A stretch of DNA of 20,546 bases from an uncultured Helcococcus sp. (lineage in GTDB: Bacteria > Bacillota > Clostridia > Tissierellales > Peptoniphilaceae): NCBI RefSeq assembly GCF_946998255.1, contig NZ_CAMPYN010000020.1, positions 1 through 20,546 of the forward strand. Reading direction: 5' to 3'. The notes beneath the pieces were generated by a model, which was not told the DNA's origin, made no database searches, and saw only the letters and a list, made by a program, of their open reading frames with translations. Positions 1 through 6,619 of this stretch are shown here, piece after piece; the first letter of the stretch is position 1; the number at the start of each line of letters is the position of its first letter. The position numbers and the translations under genes were made by a program.

Positions 1-945
1 GAAGAATTTTTAACTTATGAAGATCCAAGCCAAGCATTTCCAAATATTGAAATAAAAGAATATGAAGGACACCATGGAGACCACGACCATGATCATGACC
101 ATGATCACGACCATGACCATGATCATAAAGAAAGCAAAAATAGTGGTAAAAATATTTTTTTAGGAAGCGGTTCTACAACTAGAGCTGCTTCTAATTCTGT
201 AAAAAAGAAATCTACAAATGAAACAAAAGAAAAAGTGATAAGAATAGCAAAACATGGAGACCATTACCACTTATATACAAACAAGGGTAATGAGTATATA
301 ACTTATACAAATCCGAGTTCTCAATATCCTGGTATAAAAATTGAAACATACCATGGTAGTCATGACCATTCTTCTGTGGCTAAAAATAATAAATCTAATA
401 AAAAATTAAAAAAGAATACAAGTTCTACAAATACGAAATCAAATAATAAAACTTTAGCTAACAAAAAAGCTACTAATTCTAAAGATGATAGAAATGAAAG
501 AATTAAAAATCTAAAAATTACAAATATTTTAGGTAAGGCTAAGGTAAATAGATTTGATATAGTTAAAATACTTCAACATGGTGACCATTATCACTTATAT
601 GATTCTAAAGGTAATGAGGGGATAGCATATGAAAATCCTAAAGACCTATTTCCAAATGCGATATTTGGAGAATATAAGGGAAACCATGGCGATAAAAAAC
701 AAACTGATAATAAAGAAAAAAATAATATAGATAAGAAACCAGAGAATCAAGATCATAATCACGACCACAATCATGACCATAGCCACGACCACAATAGTGA
801 AGGAAAATTTGAATGGCCAAAAGGTGTTACAAGAATTTGGCAACATGGAGACCACTATCACTTATATATAAACGAAGAAGAAATAGCTATAGTTCATGAA
901 GACCCTAGACCTCATTATCCAAATGCTGAATTCATAGCAGATGAT
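1..945 (+). repeat. Degenerate HxxHxH protein-domain repeats within the histidine-triad gene
   Basis: Four related units occur in the coding frame. The first is cut by the window edge and shows only its second half (EDPSQAFPN). The others start at the HGDHYHLY motifs at 253, 577 and 844, so they are 324 and 267 bp apart. They differ mainly in the length of the Lys/Asn or His/Asp linkers between units. The repeats are diverged at the DNA level and look like old duplications rather than recent ones. Confidence 0.7.
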
Positions 946-1479
946 TCGGATGCGAATAAGGATATCGAAGTTAAAGATTCTGAATTATTTACTTATGACT
1001 CAATAAGTCCAGAACTTCACAAAGGTGTAATTCCTTACCTAGATGACTTAAAAAATATGACTGATTTTGGTAGCTTAAAAAATACTGATTTACCTGTATA
1101 TGGTACAAAAGAAAGGGAAGATATTTTTTACTGGTTACATGGTGGACATTATCATGCTATTAGTATTAAGCAAATCATACAAAACTCTAAAGCTGGAAAA
1201 TATAATGGTTATACTGCTAAAGAAGTTGTTGCTACAGTAAAATATTTACTAAATAACGACTATGAAATAGAAGAAAAAGAAGTTGATTTTGATAAAGCAC
1301 AAAAAGTAAAAGATTATCTAATAGACCAATACAAGGCTGATCCATTTGATGTAATGCATATAGGCAATTTGATATATGTTACAGATCCAAAAACTTCAGA
1401 CCAATATACATTTAATTTAGATGACTTTGAAATTAAAAATAATCAAGTTAAATATAAAAAAGAATTTCCAGGTAAATAA
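1..1479 (+). CDS. Histidine-triad surface protein, 5'-truncated by window edge
   Basis: The frame is open from base 1 to the stop at 1477-1479 (492 codons visible), so the start and any signal peptide lie outside the window; the GTG at 235 is internal. The protein resembles streptococcal Pht proteins, surface zinc-binding proteins with HxxHxH motifs. Seen here: HGDHYH at 253-270, 577-594 and 844-861, and a variant HGGHYH at 1138-1155. After each of the first three comes a unit of the form LY-(NKGNE)-Y-(ED/TN)P-(Y/F)PN/G. Two His-Asp-rich tracts (about 76-126 and 754-798) sit in lysine/asparagine-rich linkers. The last ~170 residues lack His repeats apart from the HGGHYH motif and look like a folded C-terminal domain. 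Family knowledge suggests zinc scavenging or storage at the cell surface, often linked to zinc ABC transporters, but none is visible here. The strong terminator directly after the stop ends its transcript. Confidence 0.8.
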   Translation, partial: EEFLTYEDPSQAFPNIEIKEYEGHHGDHDHDHDHDHDHDHDHKESKNSGKNIFLGSGSTTRAASNSVKKKSTNETKEKVIRIAKHGDHYHLYTNKGNEYITYTNPSSQYPGIKIETYHGSHDHSSVAKNNKSNKKLKKNTSSTNTKSNNKTLANKKATNSKDDRNERIKNLKITNILGKAKVNRFDIVKILQHGDHYHLYDSKGNEGIAYENPKDLFPNAIFGEYKGNHGDKKQTDNKEKNNIDKKPENQDHNHDHNHDHSHDHNSEGKFEWPKGVTRIWQHGDHYHLYINEEEIAIVHEDPRPHYPNAEFIADDSDANKDIEVKDSELFTYDSISPELHKGVIPYLDDLKNMTDFGSLKNTDLPVYGTKEREDIFYWLHGGHYHAISIKQIIQNSKAGKYNGYTAKEVVATVKYLLNNDYEIEEKEVDFDKAQKVKDYLIDQYKADPFDVMHIGNLIYVTDPKTSDQYTFNLDDFEIKNNQVKYKKEFPGK

Positions 1480-1481
1480 AG

Positions 1482-1515
1482 AAAAGGGGCTATTTTTCAA
1501 CAGCCCCTTTTTTTT
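1482..1515 (+). terminator. Bidirectional intrinsic terminator
   Basis: A perfect 10-bp stem (AAAAGGGGCT at 1482-1491 with AGCCCCTTTT at 1502-1511) encloses a 10-nt loop and is followed on the plus strand by a run of T to 1515. On the minus strand the same stem is followed by a T-rich stretch. It can therefore end both the histidine-triad transcript and the convergent floA operon. The stop codon of the minus-strand gene (1490-1492) lies inside the stem. Confidence 0.85.
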
Positions 1516-1978
1516 CAAAAATTGTACTGTAGATAAATGCATTTCTTGCACCACTTCTACTTTTCAATATATTTTTATATTTTTTTGTATTTTTTTTCTT
1601 TTCTAAATTAGTAAATTCCAAACTATCATTTTTTTCTCTTTGAAGAGTTTTAACTTCTGCATTCCTTTTAGTCTCTTTATATCTTCTAAGTCTTTCTTCG
1701 ATAGGAATATCTTCGATATTTTTATTTACATCTGCTTCAATAAGAGTTTGAAATTCAGTCGGATTTTCCCTTTTAATATTTGTTTTTACAGAAGATTTTT
1801 TACCTGATTTATAGTTTTTATTCTTATATTCTTTTTCTATTCTTTGTAAAAATTCTTCCGCCTTTTTACCATTTTTATTTATTCTATCTTTTCTAGCCTT
1901 ATCTGATTTTAGCTGTTCTGATACAACTTCATTCCCAATCTCTGCAAGTTTAGATAAAAGATCTATTAATAAACCCAT
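1490..1978 (-). CDS. Small charged protein encoded after FloA (YqfB position)
   Basis: A 162-residue protein of unknown function. It is the last gene of the nfeD-floA operon: its ATG follows the FloA stop by 1 nt and the ribosome site (GAGGGGG) lies in the last FloA codons. It has a short hydrophobic N-terminus (MGLLIDLLSKLAEIG) that could be an amphipathic membrane-surface helix, then a very Lys/Glu-rich middle that probably forms helices or is disordered. The C-terminal segment ARNAFIYSTIF looks like a conserved short motif. In B. subtilis the gene after floA is yqfB; the position matches but I cannot show homology. A role as a FloA accessory protein is inference from the operon. The 3' end overlaps the shared terminator. 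Confidence 0.7.
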   Translation of the reverse strand: MGLLIDLLSKLAEIGNEVVSEQLKSDKARKDRINKNGKKAEEFLQRIEKEYKNKNYKSGKKSSVKTNIKRENPTEFQTLIEADVNKNIEDIPIEERLRRYKETKRNAEVKTLQREKNDSLEFTNLEKKKNTKKYKNILKSRSGARNAFIYSTIFEKKGAVEK

Positions 1979-1979
1979 A

Positions 1980-2984
1980 TTATTCCCCCTCTGTTGGGTC
2001 TAATTCATCACCTGCAATAGAATTTCTCATATCAGTGTCAGCTATAACATTTTGTAATTTATAATAATCCATGTATCCCATCTTACCTGATTTTAATGCT
2101 TCAGCTAATGCAAGTGGAACTTCTGATTCTGCTTCTACTACTTTTGCTTTCATTCGTCTTACTTCTGCTTGCATTTCTTGTTCTTGGGCAACAGCCATAG
2201 CTCTTCTTTCTTCAGCTTTTGCTTGAGCTATCTTCTTATCTGTTTCCGCTTGGTCAGCTTGAAGTGCAGCACCTATATTTCTTCCAACGTCAACGTCTGC
2301 TATATCAATAGATAAAATTTCAAAAGCGGTACCTGAGTCTAAACCTTTAACAAGAACATTTTTTGATATGATATCTGGATTTTCTAAAACTTCTTTATGT
2401 GTTGTTGATGAACCTACTGTAGTTACGATACCTTCACCAACTCTTGCTATGATAGTTTCTTCACCAGCACCACCAACTAATCTATTTAAATTTGCTCTTA
2501 CTGTTACTTTTGCAATAGCTCTAATTTCAATACCATCCATTGCTACCGCTGCAATTGTTGGCGTTTGTATAACTTTTGGATTTACAGATATTTGTACCGC
2601 TTCGAATACGTCTCTACCTGCCAAATCTATAGCTGCTGCTTGTTCAAATTCAAGATCAATGTCAGCTCTTTGAGCTGCAATCAACGCATCCACTACTTTA
2701 CTTACATTACCACCTGATAGATAATGCGCTTCTAATTCATTAATATTTATTTTAATTCCACCCTTTGTTGCTTTAATAAGTGGATTGATTATTTTAGAAG
2801 GGATTACTCTTCTCATTCGCATACCAATAAGTGTGCCAAGTCCTACTTTTACACCTGAGAATGCAGCTGTAATCCACAATCCAACAGGAATAAATCTAAA
2901 GAAAATAGACACAAACATTATTACTAGTATTGTAATAATTCCTACGCTAAAAAATCCACTATTGTCTAATAATGCTAAAACCAT
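1980..2984 (-). CDS. floA: Flotillin-like protein FloA
   Basis: A 334-residue SPFH/flotillin-family membrane scaffold, close to the usual FloA length of about 330. A hydrophobic N-terminal hairpin (about residues 12-42) anchors it on the cytoplasmic face. The SPFH core follows (GMRMRRVIPSKIINPLIKATKGG, then AAIDLAGRDVFEAVQISVNPKVIQTP, shown in parts), and then an Ala/Glu-rich coiled coil (about 240-300: AQAKAEERRAMAVAQEQEMQAEVRR). FloA organises functional membrane microdomains and affects membrane fluidity and membrane-protein complexes. It is translationally linked to nfeD upstream: the NfeD codons for its last two arginines (AGGAGA) form the FloA ribosome site, and the genes are 2 nt apart. 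The pairing of NfeD with flotillin is a recurrent one. Confidence 0.93.
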   Translation of the reverse strand: MVLALLDNSGFFSVGIITILVIMFVSIFFRFIPVGLWITAAFSGVKVGLGTLIGMRMRRVIPSKIINPLIKATKGGIKININELEAHYLSGGNVSKVVDALIAAQRADIDLEFEQAAAIDLAGRDVFEAVQISVNPKVIQTPTIAAVAMDGIEIRAIAKVTVRANLNRLVGGAGEETIIARVGEGIVTTVGSSTTHKEVLENPDIISKNVLVKGLDSGTAFEILSIDIADVDVGRNIGAALQADQAETDKKIAQAKAEERRAMAVAQEQEMQAEVRRMKAKVVEAESEVPLALAEALKSGKMGYMDYYKLQNVIADTDMRNSIAGDELDPTEGE

Positions 2985-2986
2985 AA

Positions 2987-3478
2987 TTATCTCCTATTTA
3001 TTTTACAATATAATGTGTTTCCTTCAACTTTATCTACAATCACTGTGTCTCCTTTATCAATAAAGTCTCCATAGCTTGTTGCTACATATACCTTTTCTTC
3101 AATTTCAATCTCGCCATAAGGTCTTAATGTTTTGTTTACAATACCCATCTTTCCTATTAAATCTTTCGTATCTAAATTTGGACCATTTCCTTTAGCTTTA
3201 GACAAGTTAGTATTTAATACTATTTTATTAGTATCCATGTTTTTTACGAAAGACTTCACGAGTATAAAATCTAATATTAAAGTTATAAATATAGATATTA
3301 AAACGTACATAACAACATTTTCAATATTACCAGCTGCAAGTATTGATTCAAATATCAGATACCCTCCAGTTATACCGAAAATTCCACCAGGTACGAAAAT
3401 CTCTATTGAAACTAAAGTCAACGCAATAGTTAACAGCAATGTAAATAGTACTGGGTTTGTTATAAACTCTTTAAGCAT
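2987..3478 (-). CDS. Short NfeD-family membrane protein
   Basis: A 163-residue NfeD protein of the short type. Three hydrophobic segments lie at about 11-30, 32-49 and 54-74. A C-terminal soluble beta-rich domain (about 105-160: LIGKMGIVNKTLRPYGEIEI, then YVATSYGDFIDKGDTVIV) has the pattern of the NfeD OB fold. There is no ClpP-like protease domain, unlike the long YqeZ/NfeD1b form found next to floA in B. subtilis. NfeD proteins are thought to act with the adjacent SPFH protein in membrane organisation. The start is set by an AAGGAGG site 5 nt upstream. It is the first gene of a three-gene operon with floA. Confidence 0.85.
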   Translation of the reverse strand: MLKEFITNPVLFTLLLTIALTLVSIEIFVPGGIFGITGGYLIFESILAAGNIENVVMYVLISIFITLILDFILVKSFVKNMDTNKIVLNTNLSKAKGNGPNLDTKDLIGKMGIVNKTLRPYGEIEIEEKVYVATSYGDFIDKGDTVIVDKVEGNTLYCKINRR

Positions 3479-3537
3479 ACAACCTCCTTGTAATATGGGA
3501 TTATCTTAATAAAACTTTAATCCACTTATACAGCTTA

Positions 3538-3567
3538 ATTATACCTTAAAATCAATATATCAAGCAA
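3538..3567 (-). promoter_or_regulatory. Probable promoter of the nfeD-floA operon
   Basis: On the minus strand a perfect TATAAT (3538-3543) is preceded after 18 nt by TTGCTT (3562-3567). Transcription would begin about 50 nt upstream of the nfeD start. It lies between the terminator of the upstream lipoprotein gene and nfeD, where a promoter is needed. The -35 match is only partial. Confidence 0.5.
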
Positions 3568-3598
3568 TAAATTAATATTATTTTATTTAAAAAGTTAA

Positions 3599-3643
3599 AA
3601 AGGTAGTGTATCAGAAATTTAGTCATTCTGACACACCACCTTT
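3599..3643 (-). terminator. Intrinsic terminator of the lipoprotein gene
   Basis: The arms at 3627-3643 and 3599-3615 pair over 17 bp with an 11-nt loop when read as minus-strand RNA, using two G-U pairs; on the plus strand those positions would be A-C mismatches. A T-rich tail (TTTTTAACTTTTT) follows on the minus strand. The asymmetry shows it works for the minus-strand lipoprotein gene, whose stop is just upstream. Confidence 0.85.
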
Positions 3644-3660
3644 GTGAATATAAATATTTT

Positions 3661-4275
3661 TTAATAAGCGTATTTTATATCAGCTTCACCAGAAACTTGA
3701 GAAGCTATTATTTTCTTTGCAGCTTCTTTGTATTCTTCTGGGCTATCATTTTTGATTAAATTATTATCGCCTAAAATATTTTCTCCATTAAACACTACAA
3801 ATACGCCAGTAGTTGATTCTTTATAATAAACGGCATTACCAATTTTATTTTCACCATATCTTACAATATAGCCGATAGAATCTTTAGTTTCATATTTTGC
3901 AATGGCTTGTAGGTGTTCCTTAGGAAATTGGTTATAGTTTAAGTCATCGCTTTCTATAAGAGTAACTGAATAATCTTTTAAGAAATTTTGCATTTCAGTA
4001 GTTAAATCACTGTTTAACTCTTGTGCTTCTGATTCCTTTACTTTAATTTCTTTTGATTTAGGATTGTCAGCTCCACTTTGATCATCTTTAACAACTATAT
4101 TATTTCTAGTTTCATTTTTGCTTTCTGCTTTTGTTTCTGTCATAGTTTCTTTAACAGACTCTTTAACAGATTCATTGACAGTTTCTTGTTGAGTTTCTTT
4201 TTGTTTTTTGTCAGAACATGCAACAAAAATTAAACTCAAGGACAAGATTGACAATATGATTTTGATTTTTTTCAT
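3661..4275 (-). CDS. Putative lipoprotein of unknown function
   Basis: A 204-residue secreted lipoprotein. The N-terminus MKKIKIILSILSLSLIFVAC is a lipoprotein signal peptide with lipidation at Cys20. A low-complexity linker rich in Glu, Lys, Thr and Ser with repeating ESVKE/TxTE units (about 25-90) probably spans the cell wall. It is followed by a small C-terminal domain (about 92-204) with aromatic residues and patterns such as IGYIVRYGENKIGNAVYY. I do not recognise the domain. The start is set by an AGGAGG site 6 nt upstream. The gene is monocistronic: it has its own terminator and is divergent from phoH. The lipoprotein call is strong; the function is unknown. Confidence 0.8.
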   Translation of the reverse strand: MKKIKIILSILSLSLIFVACSDKKQKETQQETVNESVKESVKETMTETKAESKNETRNNIVVKDDQSGADNPKSKEIKVKESEAQELNSDLTTEMQNFLKDYSVTLIESDDLNYNQFPKEHLQAIAKYETKDSIGYIVRYGENKIGNAVYYKESTTGVFVVFNGENILGDNNLIKNDSPEEYKEAAKKIIASQVSGEADIKYAY

Positions 4276-4346
4276 ATTAATCCTCCTATTATTCTAATAT
4301 GTTAGCATAAATAGGATTTAAAATAAAGTATTCTAACTTTCATAAG

Positions 4347-4375
4347 TTTATAAATTCATGGACTTATAGTATAAT
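4347..4375 (+). promoter_or_regulatory. Probable promoter of the phoH-to-rpoD operon
   Basis: A perfect TATAAT at 4370-4375 is preceded after 17 nt by TTTATA (4347-4352), which matches TTGACA at four of six positions. Transcription would start near 4382, giving a short leader of about 29 nt before the phoH start. It lies in the divergent gap between the lipoprotein gene and phoH. Confidence 0.55.
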
Positions 4376-4399
4376 ACACATATAAATATGACTAAGTTT

Positions 4400-4404
4400 G
4401 GAGG
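4400..4404 (+). promoter_or_regulatory. Ribosome-binding site that decides the phoH start
   Basis: GGAGG lies 6 nt before an in-frame ATT at 4411. No ATG, GTG or TTG is in frame between the upstream stop (4393-4395) and the TTG at 4459, and no comparable site precedes that TTG at the right distance. Confidence 0.65.
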
Positions 4405-4410
4405 CTAATT

Positions 4411-5412
4411 ATTAAAAAAATATATTATGATATAAAAGACGAGCAAGCAGTAAGAATCTTGTTTGGAGATTTAGATAAAAATATAAACTTTATAGAAGAA
4501 TCTTTTGGAGCTAGGATTAAACTCGATGATGGTAGACTAAAGATAAAGGCGGATGAAAACTTGTTGCCTATGATAAGCCATCTAATTGATGTTTTATTTG
4601 AAATTATTGAAAGTAAAAATACTCTAAGCATCGAGGATGTAAGATATGCTATCGAGATGGAAAAGAAAAATAATAGTGATAAGATAAAAGATGCTCTAAA
4701 TGATGTAGTAGTAACGACTTATCAAGGTAAACCTATAAGACCAAAGACCATTGGTCAAAAAAAATATGTGGATATGATTAGAAATAATGGTGTTGTCTTT
4801 GGTATAGGACCAGCCGGTACAGGGAAAACTTATCTTGCTATGGCAATGGCTATAGAAGCTTTTAAAAATAAAGAAGTAAATAGGATTATACTTACAAGAC
4901 CAGCTGTTGAAGCTGGAGAATCACTTGGTTTTTTACCTGGTGACTTACAAGAAAAAATAGATCCATATTTAAGACCTCTTTATGATGCCTTGTATGAAAT
5001 TATGGGACCTGAAACCTATCAAAAATTGATGGAAAGAGGACAAATAGAAGTTGCTCCTTTGGCTTATATGAGAGGTAGAACCCTGGACAATTCCTTCATT
5101 ATTTTAGACGAAGCGCAAAACACTACTGCTGAACAAATGAAGATGTTTTTAACCAGGATGGGTTATGGCTCAAAGGCTATTATCACTGGTGATATCACCC
5201 AACTAGACCTTCCAAGAGGTAAAAAATCAGGTTTAATTACAATAAGGAAAATCTTGAAGGGTATAGAGGGGATAAAATTTATAGAATTAGATAGTAGTGA
5301 CGTAGTTAGACACCCTCTAGTACAAAGAATTATAGAAGCTTACGATAAATACGACCAAGAGATGCAAGAAAAATATGAGCTTAGAAATAAAAACAAAGAA
5401 AATAAGGAATAG
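4411..5412 (+). CDS. phoH: PhoH-like ATPase/RNA-binding protein
   Basis: A cytosolic P-loop ATPase of the PhoH family, 333 residues from the proposed ATT start (318 if the TTG at 4459 is used). The N-terminal 16 residues before LFGDLDKN (MKKIYYDIKDEQ and following) fit the usual PhoH N-terminal strand that leads into the LFG-x-x-D-x-N motif, which supports the upstream start. Walker A is GPAGTGKT (about 133-140); the RPAVEAGESLGFLPGD segment follows; Walker B is FIILDEAQNTT (Asp about 233), and TRMGYGSKAIITGD follows. The family is linked to RNA metabolism and is often encoded next to ybeY, as here (4-nt gap), suggesting a role in rRNA maturation or quality control. It is the first gene of the long housekeeping operon. 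Confidence 0.92.
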   Translation: MKKIYYDIKDEQAVRILFGDLDKNINFIEESFGARIKLDDGRLKIKADENLLPMISHLIDVLFEIIESKNTLSIEDVRYAIEMEKKNNSDKIKDALNDVVVTTYQGKPIRPKTIGQKKYVDMIRNNGVVFGIGPAGTGKTYLAMAMAIEAFKNKEVNRIILTRPAVEAGESLGFLPGDLQEKIDPYLRPLYDALYEIMGPETYQKLMERGQIEVAPLAYMRGRTLDNSFIILDEAQNTTAEQMKMFLTRMGYGSKAIITGDITQLDLPRGKKSGLITIRKILKGIEGIKFIELDSSDVVRHPLVQRIIEAYDKYDQEMQEKYELRNKNKENKE

Positions 5413-5416
5413 GTAA

Positions 5417-5866
5417 ATGGATATTCTTATAAACAATGACAATGAAGATATAAAAATATCTGATAATATGTTAAAAAAAATCGAAGAAGCTTTAAAAACT
5501 GCCTTAGATTTAGCAGGTTATGGTCAAGATTACGAAATTTCTATATCGGTTGTTAGTCCAGAAGAGATAAGGGAGTTAAATAGAGAATATAGGTCTGTAG
5601 ATAAGGAGACAGATGTATTATCATTTCCCTTGTTTGAAAGAGGACAAATACCGAAATCTGGTATGCTTGGAGATATAGTTATTTCAAGTCAAAGAGTAAA
5701 AGAACAGGCCAAGGAATTCAACCATAGTGAAGAGAGAGAATTTATTTACCTTTCAATTCATTCTTTACTTCATCTTTTGGGCTATGACCATATAGATGAT
5801 GAGGATAGGCTAGAGATGAGAAGTAAAGAAAAAGAAATAATGAAAAAATTAGGTATATTCAAATGA
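5417..5866 (+). CDS. ybeY: Endoribonuclease YbeY
   Basis: A 149-residue single-strand-specific endoribonuclease for 16S rRNA 3'-end maturation and ribosome quality control. The zinc motif H-x3-H-x5-H is seen as His115, His119 and His125 (HSLLHLLGYDH). The conserved segments ELNREYRSVDKETDVLSFPL and GDIVIS are also present. The length is typical. The start ATG is 4 nt after the phoH stop; the ribosome site is weak, so translation is probably coupled. The stop overlaps the next start (ATGA). PhoH-YbeY-Era adjacency is widespread and matches their shared role in small-subunit assembly. Confidence 0.95.
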   Translation: MDILINNDNEDIKISDNMLKKIEEALKTALDLAGYGQDYEISISVVSPEEIRELNREYRSVDKETDVLSFPLFERGQIPKSGMLGDIVISSQRVKEQAKEFNHSEEREFIYLSIHSLLHLLGYDHIDDEDRLEMRSKEKEIMKKLGIFK

Positions 5867-6612
5867 AATCATATGATGATGAAGAATCAAGAAAAGTAAA
5901 AAATAATAGCAAGATAGTTGATTCTTTTAATAATGCTATCAATGGAATTATCGAGAGTATAAGTACAGAAAGAAATATGTTCTTTCATATGTTTATGGCT
6001 TTTTTTGTCATAATACTAGCCATGATATTGGATTTTACTAGGCTGGAATTGATAGTCATTGGTCTGACAGTTGTTTTTGTTTTAGTTGCAGAATTATTTA
6101 ATACTGCAATAGAAGTTTTGACTGATTTGACTACGGACAATAAATACCATGAACTTGCAAAAAAAACGAAGGATATAGCAGCTGGTGCAGTTTTACTTTC
6201 TGCTATAGCTTCTGTTTTTGTTGGTTATCTATTGATATATCCTAAAATAAAAGACATGATAGAAAAAGGCTCTATTCAATTTAAAGCTATGCAAAATGTT
6301 GAACATATGATAGTTATTTCCATAGTAGTAACTTTGATAGCTGTTCTTTTGTTGAAAGGGATATTTTATAAAAAAGATACCAGCCACCTATTTGGAGGTA
6401 GTGTATCTGGTCATTCAGCCTTAGCTTTTAATTTATCAACAATAGCAACGATTTTAGCTGATAATATAACACTAATTGTTATTGTTAATATGCTTGCTAT
6501 AATAGTTGCGGAATCAAGGTATGAAGCTAAAATTCATAGTCTAAAAGAAGTTATTTTGGGATCTATTTTAGGAATATCGCTAGCTTTATTATTATTTATG
6601 AAATTTATATAG
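5863..6612 (+). CDS. Undecaprenol/diacylglycerol kinase fused to a PAP2-type phosphatase domain
   Basis: A 249-residue membrane protein with two parts. Residues about 20-130 are a DgkA-family integral membrane lipid kinase, with STERNMFFHM, AELFNTAIEVLTDL and the KDIAAGAVLLSA segment, and three hydrophobic helices. Residues about 140-249 look like a PAP2 phosphatase: GGSVSGHSALAFN is motif 2 and SRYEAKIHSLKEVILG is motif 3 with the catalytic-type His. Motif 1 (K-x6-RP) is not clear and the Pro of PSGH is Val, so activity is uncertain. In Gram-positive bacteria DgkA acts on undecaprenol; the fused domain could remove phosphate from the lipid carrier. Similar fusions occur in Clostridia. The start overlaps the ybeY stop by 4 nt; era begins 7 nt after. 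Confidence 0.88.
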   Translation: MKSYDDEESRKVKNNSKIVDSFNNAINGIIESISTERNMFFHMFMAFFVIILAMILDFTRLELIVIGLTVVFVLVAELFNTAIEVLTDLTTDNKYHELAKKTKDIAAGAVLLSAIASVFVGYLLIYPKIKDMIEKGSIQFKAMQNVEHMIVISIVVTLIAVLLLKGIFYKKDTSHLFGGSVSGHSALAFNLSTIATILADNITLIVIVNMLAIIVAESRYEAKIHSLKEVILGSILGISLALLLFMKFI

Positions 6613-6619
6613 GAGACAT

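Noticed and set aside
638..861. Two minus-strand open frames rich in Val, Ile and Tyr
   Set aside because: They are shadows of the His-Asp and Lys/Asn codons of the histidine-triad gene on the other strand.
2368..3509. Plus-strand open frames opposite floA and nfeD
   Set aside because: Antisense to genes with clear family motifs; low-complexity hydrophobic translations without ribosome sites.
4276..4400. Minus-strand promoter for the lipoprotein gene
   Set aside because: Several AT-rich hexamers such as TAGAAT and TATACT occur, but none has a convincing -35 partner at 16-18 nt; a promoter must exist but cannot be placed.
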